Assembly (NCBI GenBank): GCA_021813085.1
Contig: JAKAMA010000171.1
Span: forward strand, 1 to 5,894
Direction: 5' to 3'
Origin: Chloroflexota bacterium
Lineage (GTDB): Bacteria > Chloroflexota > Dehalococcoidia > DSTF01 > JACRBR01
DNA: 5,894 nucleotides
Under the pieces are notes generated by a model that searched no databases, had not been told where the DNA came from, and saw nothing but the letters and a program-made list of their open reading frames with translations. Within the stretch, counting starts at the first letter, position 1, and the number at the start of each line of letters is the position of its first letter. Positions 1 through 3,826 of the stretch are shown in pieces. The position numbers and the translations under genes were made by a program.

Positions 1-90
1 GGCAACATCGGCGACGGCAAGATCTTCGTGTCGCCCGTCGAGCAGGCGGTCCGCGTGCGCACCGGCGAGCGGGGCGACGTCGCCGTGTAG
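1..90 (+). CDS. glnB: PII family nitrogen regulatory protein, C-terminal fragment
   Basis: The window opens inside a reading frame of 29 codons plus a TAG stop. Its product includes the stretch GDGKIFVSPVEQAVRVRTGE, which is the conserved C-terminal signature of PII signal-transduction proteins (GlnB/GlnK). PII proteins are cytoplasmic trimers of about 112 residues that bind ATP, ADP and 2-oxoglutarate and signal nitrogen status to glutamine synthetase regulation, ammonium transporters and other targets. The visible part holds the final beta strand and the arginine-rich tail that helps form the nucleotide site between subunits. The T-loop, with its possible uridylylated tyrosine, lies outside the window, so GlnB and GlnK cannot be separated. 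An amtB neighbour, which would favour GlnK, would also lie outside. The gene is probably intact, because the fragment ends where the family normally ends. Confidence 0.93.
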   Translation, partial: GNIGDGKIFVSPVEQAVRVRTGERGDVAV

Positions 91-121
91 GCGCGCCGCC
101 GCGAGGTCTGGTACCTGGAGA

Positions 122-150
122 GCGGGGGCGGGCATCGGGCCCGCCCTCGC
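122..150 (+). terminator. GC-rich hairpin after the PII gene, probable terminator
   Basis: A 12-base-pair stem pairs 122-133 with 139-150 around a five-base loop (ATCGG), with one G-T pair. It lies 31 bases after the PII stop codon and 33 bases before the methyltransferase start. There is no T-run after it, so it is not a canonical intrinsic terminator, but T-poor hairpins are usual at gene ends in high-GC bacteria. It separates the PII gene from the methyltransferase, although read-through is possible because I saw no good promoter for the next gene. Confidence 0.6.
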
Positions 151-183
151 CGTCCGCCCGCACGCGCATCGGAGGTCACCGCG

Positions 184-822
184 ATGCTCACGCTCGTACC
201 CGAAGCGATCGAGACCTACGCCGCGCAGCACACGACGCCGCTGCCGCCGCTGCTCGACGAGCTCGTCGCGACGACGCGCTCGTCGATGGGCGAGGCTGCG
301 GGCATGCTCTCCGGCCAGGTGGAGGGCACGCTGCTGCAGGCGCTCGTCGCGGCGGCGGGCGCGAGGCGCGTCCTCGAGATCGGCACCTTCACCGGCTTCA
401 GCGCGCTGATGATGGCCGCCGCCCTCCCGGACGACGGCGAGCTGATCACCTGTGACCTCGACCCGAAGGCGATCGCGCTCGCGCGGAGCTTCTTCGCGCG
501 CAGCCCCGACGGCCGCAAGATCACGCTCGTCGAAGGCCCCGCGCTGGAGACGATGAAGACGCTGCGCGGGCCGTTCGACGTCGTCTTCATCGACGCCGAC
601 AAGGAGCGCTATATCGCCTACTACGAGGCGGCGCTGCCGCTCCTCGCGCCGCGCGGCTTGATCGCCGTCGACAACGTGCTCTGGAGTGGCCGCGTGCTCG
701 ACCCGAAGGAGAAGAGCGATCAGGCGATCGTCGCCTTCAACGAGCACGTGCAGCGCGACCCCCGCGTCGCCAACGTCCTGCTCAGCGTCCGCGACGGCGT
801 CATGCTCGTCCGCAAGGTGTAG
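184..822 (+). CDS. SAM-dependent O-methyltransferase (catechol/caffeoyl-CoA OMT type)
   Basis: This 212-residue soluble protein fits the bacterial class I O-methyltransferase family related to catechol and caffeoyl-CoA O-methyltransferases, which usually have 210-230 residues. An N-terminal helical part (about 1-55) is followed by the Rossmann-like SAM domain. Motif I is VLEIGTFTGFSAL at 63-75, and an acidic residue after strand 2 (D91 in TCDLD) should hold the SAM ribose. FIDADK (135-140) and VDNVLWSGRV (162-171) supply the metal-binding residues D137, D163 and N164 known in the family, so it is likely a divalent-metal-dependent enzyme methylating a vicinal diol such as a catechol. The physiological substrate cannot be read from the sequence. 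The ATG start is set by GGAGGT at 171-176, seven bases upstream. The gene converges on the flavin reductase with only 24 bases between the stop codons. Confidence 0.93.
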   Translation: MLTLVPEAIETYAAQHTTPLPPLLDELVATTRSSMGEAAGMLSGQVEGTLLQALVAAAGARRVLEIGTFTGFSALMMAAALPDDGELITCDLDPKAIALARSFFARSPDGRKITLVEGPALETMKTLRGPFDVVFIDADKERYIAYYEAALPLLAPRGLIAVDNVLWSGRVLDPKEKSDQAIVAFNEHVQRDPRVANVLLSVRDGVMLVRKV

Positions 823-823
823 T

Positions 824-837
824 CGTCACGGATGACG
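824..837. terminator. Short hairpin between convergent stop codons
   Basis: CGTCA (824-828) and TGACG (833-837) form a five-base-pair stem with a CGGA loop, placed exactly in the 24-base gap between the methyltransferase stop and the flavin reductase stop. Being symmetric, it could end transcription from both sides. The stem is short and no T-run is evident, so this is a weak call based mainly on position. Confidence 0.3.
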
Positions 838-846
838 CCCGGCCGG

Positions 847-1323
847 CTACTCGCCGTAGCTCCATCCCATCGCCCGCAGCGTCAGCGGCTCGGCCTCCCG
901 CTGGGCGCCGCCATCGACGACGCGGCCGATGGCCAGCTCGTGGTCGCCCGCCGGGACGATCTGCTCGACCGCGCACTCGAGCCACGCGGTCGCCTGCTCC
1001 AGGATCGGGCAGCCGGTCTCCCCCGTGCGGAAGGCGACGCCGCCCAGCTTGTTGCCGGCGCGCCGCTGCGGTTCCACGAACTTCTCGATCAGCGCCGTGT
1101 CCTCCTCGGCGATCACGTTGACGCTGAACACCCTGGACGCGCGGATGTTCGCCATGGTGTGCGACTGCGCCTCGACCGCGACCGCCACCATGCGTGGCTC
1201 GAACGACACCTGCGTGAGCCAGTTCGCCGTCATGCCGTTGACCTCGTCGCCGTTCTTCGAGCCCACGACGTAGAGCCCGTAGGAGATCTGCTCCAGCGCT
1301 GGCTTGGCTGCTTCCGGTGGCAT
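847..1323 (-). CDS. Flavin reductase-like FMN-binding split-barrel protein
   Basis: This 158-residue protein resembles the flavin reductase-like domain family: NAD(P)H:flavin oxidoreductases and reductase components of two-component monooxygenases, usually 150-190 residues. Diagnostic parts are the N-terminal GLYVVGSKNGDEVNGMTANW (16-35), followed by a segment on V/SFEPRMVAVAV (39-50), then the strand FSVNVIAEED (66-75), and GDHELAIGRV (126-135) in the C-terminal half, where family members have a conserved GDH. It is expected to bind FMN as a homodimer and either reduce it with NAD(P)H or use it as a bound cofactor. The partner and substrate are unknown. The start ATG at 1321-1323 has GAAAGGA at 1331-1337 (reverse strand) with seven-base spacing. 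The frame is open further upstream, but that part overlaps the divergent gene and lacks family similarity. No nearby monooxygenase gene is seen. Confidence 0.92.
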   Translation of the reverse strand: MPPEAAKPALEQISYGLYVVGSKNGDEVNGMTANWLTQVSFEPRMVAVAVEAQSHTMANIRASRVFSVNVIAEEDTALIEKFVEPQRRAGNKLGGVAFRTGETGCPILEQATAWLECAVEQIVPAGDHELAIGRVVDGGAQREAEPLTLRAMGWSYGE

Positions 1324-1359
1324 CTGCGCGTCCTTTCGTCCCCCGGCCCTGGGCCGTCG

Positions 1360-1402
1360 CAAACGGATCGTTACCAGCGTAGCGCGCGGCGGGGGCCGTT
1401 TG
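1360..1402. promoter_or_regulatory. Inverted repeat CAAACGG/CCGTTTG in the divergent intergenic region
   Basis: CAAACGG at 1360-1366 and CCGTTTG at 1396-1402 are perfect seven-base inverted arms separated by 29 bases, in the gap between the flavin reductase start (1323) and the small GTG gene (1435). The right arm overlaps the proposed -35 box at 1400-1405. This could be a pair of half-sites for a regulator of one or both genes. An inverted match of this length in a 110-base gap is not rare by chance, so confidence is low. Confidence 0.22.
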
Positions 1403-1428
1403 TCCGGCGCCTGCACGCGCTCTAGGAT
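1400..1428 (+). promoter_or_regulatory. Promoter of the 61-residue protein gene, leaderless layout
   Basis: TTGTCC (1400-1405) as -35 and TAGGAT (1423-1428) as -10 each match the housekeeping sigma consensus at four of six positions and lie exactly 17 bases apart. The expected start of transcription, about seven bases past the -10 box, coincides with the GTG at 1435, so the mRNA would have no leader. The AGGA inside the -10 box is also at Shine-Dalgarno distance from the GTG, so a leadered transcript from an upstream promoter is the alternative. Confidence 0.5.
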
Positions 1429-1434
1429 CATCCT

Positions 1435-1620
1435 GTGTCCGGACCGTCCGATGCCCTGCGTCCTGCCGGCGGCCGCGGCCGCGCCTTCCTCGGCGTCCGC
1501 CGCATGGAGCCGCAGGACGATGGCGTCCACCTCTACGACGACGCCGGCAACGAGCTCGCGGTCGTCGCCTACGGCGAGACGGTGTACATCAACGGCCGCG
1601 TCGTCACGTTCCGGGCGTAA
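1435..1620 (+). CDS. Small protein of unknown function (61 aa)
   Basis: The frame from GTG 1435 to TAA 1618-1620 encodes 61 residues that I do not recognise. The first 23 residues are arginine-, glycine- and alanine-rich. The rest (MEPQDDGVHLYDDAGNELAV and on to YINGRVVTFRA) alternates charged and hydrophobic residues and looks like four short beta strands, as in a small beta-sheet protein. There is no signal peptide, membrane segment or cysteine pair. Support for a real gene comes from the promoter ending at the GTG, the AGGA at 1424-1427 seven bases upstream, and the protein-like C-terminal half. A later in-frame ATG at 1504 would give a 38-residue core but has no ribosome-binding site. The gene is divergent from the flavin reductase with a 111-base gap, so shared regulation is possible. 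The function is not predictable. Confidence 0.6.
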   Translation: MSGPSDALRPAGGRGRAFLGVRRMEPQDDGVHLYDDAGNELAVVAYGETVYINGRVVTFRA

Positions 1621-1676
1621 GCCCGGCCGGCTGTCCGCCCTGATGGCATCGCCTGTGCCCACCCCCGCTCCCCGGC

Positions 1677-1696
1677 GCGGTGAGGTCGGCCACCGC
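1677..1696 (+). terminator. Small hairpin downstream of the 61-residue gene
   Basis: GCGGTG (1677-1682) and CACCGC (1691-1696) form a perfect six-base-pair stem with an eight-base loop, 56 bases after the TAA of the small gene. It may help end that transcript. The stem is short and there is no T-run, so this is only a candidate. The rest of 1621-1746 shows no coding or RNA signal that I can support. Confidence 0.25.
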
Positions 1697-1746
1697 CCGT
1701 CGCACCCGGTTGTAAGGGATCCGGCCCCCGCTGGTGTAACTGGCAG

Positions 1747-1767
1747 GAGGGCGGATGTCCCGCCCTC
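1747..1767 (+). terminator. Hairpin upstream of the zinc-ribbon gene (terminator or leader element)
   Basis: GAGGGCGG (1747-1754) pairs perfectly with CCGCCCTC (1760-1767) around the loop ATGTC, and ATT follows. The stem core is the same as in the hairpin after the PII gene. It is either the terminator of the small gene that ends at 1620 or a hairpin at the 5' end of the zinc-ribbon mRNA. The second reading is open because a weak promoter pair (TTGTAA 1710-1715, TGTAAC 1735-1740, 19-base spacing) would start transcription right at it. Confidence 0.5.
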
Positions 1768-1804
1768 ATTGTCGGGCGACAGCTCAAGGAAAGGAGACGG
1801 CAAC

Positions 1805-2239
1805 ATGGCTATCAGTCCAGGACGGGAGGCGGATCGGCCTCAACTGGCGCCAATCGGTGGGGAAGCTCACCGCGGCGCCGACGAGATGTTCTGCCGGAAC
1901 TGCGGTCGCGTCATTCCACAGGCGGCCGCCATTTGCGTCGGGTGCGGCGTCGCCGCGAGGCGAGCATCGGCGACGGGCAGCGGGACGGGCGAGCCGAAGA
2001 GCAAGACCACCTCCGTCCTGCTCGCCATTTTCTTCGGCGTCTTGACCTGGCTCTACACGTACCGGGAAGACGCCACGAAGTTCTGGATCACCGTCGGGAT
2101 CAGCGTGGTCAACCTCGTGCTATCGATCTTCACGCTTGGCCTCTGGCTGATTGTCGCATTCCCGGCCGGGATCGGATTCTGGATCTGGGCTATCGTCGAT
2201 ACCGCGACGAAGAGCGACGAATGGTACGCGAACTACTGA
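1805..2239 (+). CDS. Zinc-ribbon small membrane protein
   Basis: This 144-residue protein has three parts. A 27-residue polar lead is followed by a four-cysteine zinc ribbon (C30, C33, C44, C47 in MFCRNCG...ICVGCG), a linker rich in Gly, Ser and Thr (52-69), and a membrane domain. Hydrophobic segments lie at about 70-86, 93-109 and 111-131, ending in IWAIVDTATKSDEWYANY. The zinc-ribbon plus short membrane-domain layout is common among uncharacterised bacterial proteins of the zinc-ribbon/TM2-like kind, and no molecular function is established for them. The ribbon probably faces the cytoplasm and may act in protein or nucleic-acid contact. The start at ATG 1805 is supported by AAGGAG at 1791-1796, eight bases upstream. 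Relatives often begin directly at the ribbon, which would be ATG 1886, but that codon has no ribosome-binding site. The gene appears to be a single transcription unit between hairpins. Confidence 0.85.
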   Translation: MAISPGREADRPQLAPIGGEAHRGADEMFCRNCGRVIPQAAAICVGCGVAARRASATGSGTGEPKSKTTSVLLAIFFGVLTWLYTYREDATKFWITVGISVVNLVLSIFTLGLWLIVAFPAGIGFWIWAIVDTATKSDEWYANY

Positions 2240-2278
2240 TCGGCGACGTCCCGGGGTCGTAACGCTGCAAGACGGACA

Positions 2279-2309
2279 GACAGGGGCACTCACGGCGAGC
2301 GCCCCTGTC
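2279..2309 (+). terminator. Terminator-like hairpin after the zinc-ribbon gene
   Basis: GACAGGGGC (2279-2287) and GCCCCTGTC (2301-2309) form a perfect nine-base-pair stem. After one mismatch three more pairs form inside (2289-2291 with 2297-2299), leaving a five-base loop. It begins 40 bases after the zinc-ribbon stop and ends 30 bases before the proposed purQ -10 box, so it would isolate purQ from the upstream transcript. No T-run follows. Confidence 0.6.
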
Positions 2310-2338
2310 GCGTCTCCCGCCGCACGACGCCCAGCGGG

Positions 2339-2344
2339 TACACT
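2339..2344 (+). promoter_or_regulatory. -10 box of a leaderless purQ promoter
   Basis: TACACT at 2339-2344 matches the -10 consensus at four of six positions, including the key first T, second A and last T. The purQ GTG begins seven bases after its last base, where transcription would be expected to start. No -35 match is found at 16-19 bases upstream. Since purQ also lacks a good Shine-Dalgarno sequence before its GTG, a leaderless mRNA is the simplest reading. Confidence 0.45.
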
Positions 2345-2350
2345 GCCATC

Positions 2351-3052
2351 GTGAAGTTCGCCGTCCTCGTCTTCCCCGGCACCTGGTCCGAGCGCGACTG
2401 CCACTACGTGCTCACGCACGAGATGGGCCAGCAGGCCGACCTCGTCTGGCACCGCGCGCCGGACCTCGATGCCTACGATGCCGTCGTGATCCCCGGCGGC
2501 TTCTCGTACGGCGACCACCTGCGCACCGGCGCCATCGCCCGCTTCTCACCGGTGATGGACGCCGTCCTGCGCCACGCCGAGGCCGGCAAGCCGGTGATCG
2601 GCATCTGCAACGGCTTCCAGATCCTCTGCGAGTCGCACCTGCTGCCCGGCGTCCTGATGCGCAACGACTCGCTCGAGTTCCGCTGCATGCCCACGCACCT
2701 GCGCATCGAGAACGCGCGCACGATCTTCACGCGCGCCGGCCGCGAGGGTGACGTGCTGACCGTCCCCATCTCCCACGGCGAGGGCAACTACTACGCGGAC
2801 GACGACACCATCGCGCGGCTCGAGGCGGAGCGCCGCGTCGTCTTCCGCTACGTGACGCCGCAGGGCGATGCCACGCCCGCCGCGAATCCCAACGGCTCGG
2901 CCCACAACATCGCCGGCATCATCAACGAGCGCGGCAACGTGCTCGGCATGATGCCGCACCCCGAGCGCTCGTCCGAGCCACTGATGGGCGGGGTCGACGG
3001 CCTCGTGATCTGGCGGTCGATGGTCGAAAGCGCCGTCGCCGCCACCGCCTGA
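2351..3052 (+). CDS. purQ: Phosphoribosylformylglycinamidine synthase subunit PurQ
   Basis: PurQ is the class I glutamine amidotransferase subunit of the FGAM synthase complex (PurS-PurQ-PurL). It releases ammonia from glutamine for the fourth step of de novo purine synthesis in the cytoplasm. The 233-residue length is typical of the stand-alone PurQ. The opening KFAVLVFPGTWSERDC, the oxyanion-hole loop IPGGFSYGDHLRTGAIA (47-63), the nucleophile elbow GICNGFQIL with C86, the PurQ-specific SHGEGNYY (141-148) and the catalytic pair H203 and E205 in MPHPERSSEP are all present, so the enzyme should be active. The start is GTG, chosen because the family begins right there (MKFAV). It has only a weak ribosome-binding site but a -10 box at leaderless distance. 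Neither purS nor purL flanks it, although these often form one operon. They must lie elsewhere in the genome. Confidence 0.97.
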   Translation: MKFAVLVFPGTWSERDCHYVLTHEMGQQADLVWHRAPDLDAYDAVVIPGGFSYGDHLRTGAIARFSPVMDAVLRHAEAGKPVIGICNGFQILCESHLLPGVLMRNDSLEFRCMPTHLRIENARTIFTRAGREGDVLTVPISHGEGNYYADDDTIARLEAERRVVFRYVTPQGDATPAANPNGSAHNIAGIINERGNVLGMMPHPERSSEPLMGGVDGLVIWRSMVESAVAATA

Positions 3053-3074
3053 CCGCAAGAGCCAGCGCATCCCG

Positions 3075-3096
3075 GCCGCATCGTCCGGCCTGCGGC
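3075..3096. terminator. GC hairpin between convergent purQ and DUF3237 genes
   Basis: GCCGCA (3075-3080) pairs with TGCGGC (3091-3096) around a ten-base loop in the 65-base gap between two convergent stop codons. Its position fits a two-way terminator, but the six-pair stem without a T-run is weak evidence. Confidence 0.35.
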
Positions 3097-3117
3097 GCGC
3101 GGCCATTGACATGCGCG

Positions 3118-3588
3118 TCAGCGCACCGCGAACACCCGGTACCCCACGCGGTCCTTCCCGACCCACCCCGTCCCCACGCACACCGTCGTGTTCAGCCAGG
3201 CGTAGCGCGGGTCGCCCGTCTCGAAGCGCGGCGTCGTGCGGAAGTAGTAGTCGCGCGCGCTCACGTCCTCGCCCGACGTTGCGCGCCGCACGACCTCGGG
3301 CCTCGCATCGAGCACGCCCCGATACGTCATCAGGATCAGCGCGCCGTCCTCCGTCGCCAGCGTGGCGCGCACGTCCAGCTCGCCCGCGCCGTTCGCCAGC
3401 GAGAGCCACCAGTCGCCGCCGCCCGGACGGTAGCCCCCGCGCAGCCGCGGCCCCGCGAACGTGCCGCCCCGCACGATGAACACCAGACGCCGCCCGTGCG
3501 GCCCCGCGCCGATGTCCTCCGCCGGCTCCAGCTCGATGTCCGCGTCGAAGAGCCACTCCGTCGTGATCGTGTCGGGATAGTCCGGCAT
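3118..3588 (-). CDS. DUF3237 family protein
   Basis: This 156-residue soluble protein matches the DUF3237 pattern well. An opening strand pair is followed by GAGPHGRRLVFIVRGGTFAG (27-46), then GGYRPGGGDWWL (51-62), LDVRATLATEDGALILMTYR (71-90) and the strongly conserved YYFRTTPRFETGDPRYAWLN (114-133) with a final VGTG strand. Members are beta-barrel-like proteins of about 150 residues with no established activity, often near genes of aromatic or xenobiotic metabolism. The start ATG at 3586-3588 has GAGGA at 3593-3597 (reverse strand), four bases away. The frame stays open upstream, but that part would translate the heptamer repeats and the antisense of the neighbouring dehydrogenase, so it is excluded. 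The gene is convergent with purQ and divergent from the aldehyde dehydrogenase. A role linked to that dehydrogenase is possible but is inference only. Confidence 0.9.
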   Translation of the reverse strand: MPDYPDTITTEWLFDADIELEPAEDIGAGPHGRRLVFIVRGGTFAGPRLRGGYRPGGGDWWLSLANGAGELDVRATLATEDGALILMTYRGVLDARPEVVRRATSGEDVSARDYYFRTTPRFETGDPRYAWLNTTVCVGTGWVGKDRVGYRVFAVR

Positions 3589-3621
3589 CTCGTCCTCGCT
3601 TCCGCGCAGCGCCGATGCGCC

Positions 3622-3650
3622 ATTGTCGCCGCCCGCCCGCCCGCCGGCAA
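3622..3650 (-). promoter_or_regulatory. Candidate promoter of the DUF3237 gene
   Basis: Read on the reverse strand, TTGCCG (3645-3650) and GACAAT (3622-3627) each match the -35 and -10 consensus at four of six positions and are exactly 17 bases apart. Transcription would begin near 3615, giving a leader of about 27 bases that includes the ribosome-binding site. Confidence 0.42.
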
Positions 3651-3673
3651 TCTGTGCGTCCGCCGTCCCCCCG

Positions 3674-3737
3674 TCTGTTGTCTGTTGTCTGTCGTCTGCT
3701 GTCTGTCGTCTGTTGTCTCCCGGTCTGCTGTCGTTCG
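3674..3737. repeat. Degenerate tandem heptamer array, unit TCTGTYG
   Basis: Six head-to-tail seven-base units fill 3674-3715: TCTGTTG, TCTGTTG, TCTGTCG, TCTGCTG, TCTGTCG, TCTGTTG. They differ only by T/C exchanges. Decayed copies follow: TCTCCCG (3716-3722), then after one extra G, TCTGCTG (3724-3730) and TCGTTCG (3731-3737). One strand is rich in C and T, the other in CAGACAACAGAC-type sequence, unlike the surrounding GC-rich DNA. The seven-base unit does not keep a reading frame, and the array is noncoding. It lies in the 238-base gap between the divergent DUF3237 and aldehyde dehydrogenase genes, between their candidate promoters. It could be a slippage-prone spacer, a protein-binding array or neutral sequence. 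Confidence 0.9.
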
Positions 3738-3751
3738 TCCCACGCCGCTGA

Positions 3752-3780
3752 TGGACTGTGCGGGACCCGCGCGCAACAAT
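3752..3780 (+). promoter_or_regulatory. Candidate promoter of the aldehyde dehydrogenase gene
   Basis: TGGACT (3752-3757) and AACAAT (3775-3780) match the -35 and -10 consensus at four of six positions each with the ideal 17-base gap. The predicted start near 3787 leaves a leader of about 40 bases carrying GGGAGGA. Its -35 box begins 14 bases after the last decayed heptamer. Confidence 0.45.
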
Positions 3781-3826
3781 GAACTGCATCCCGGCCCCAA
3801 CGCTTCGAGACCACGGGAGGAACGCC

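Noticed and set aside
1304..1804. Upstream extension of the zinc-ribbon frame
   Set aside because: It overlaps the 61-residue gene in another frame, crosses two hairpins and reads as low-complexity Arg/Ser/Ala sequence. A strong ribosome-binding site marks ATG 1805.
1324..1806. N-terminal extension of the flavin reductase on the reverse strand
   Set aside because: Similarity to the family starts just after ATG 1323, which has GAAAGGA at proper spacing, and the extension runs antisense to the small gene.
3674..3737. CRISPR array
   Set aside because: The seven-base units abut directly with no spacers, far below CRISPR repeat length, and no cas gene is present.
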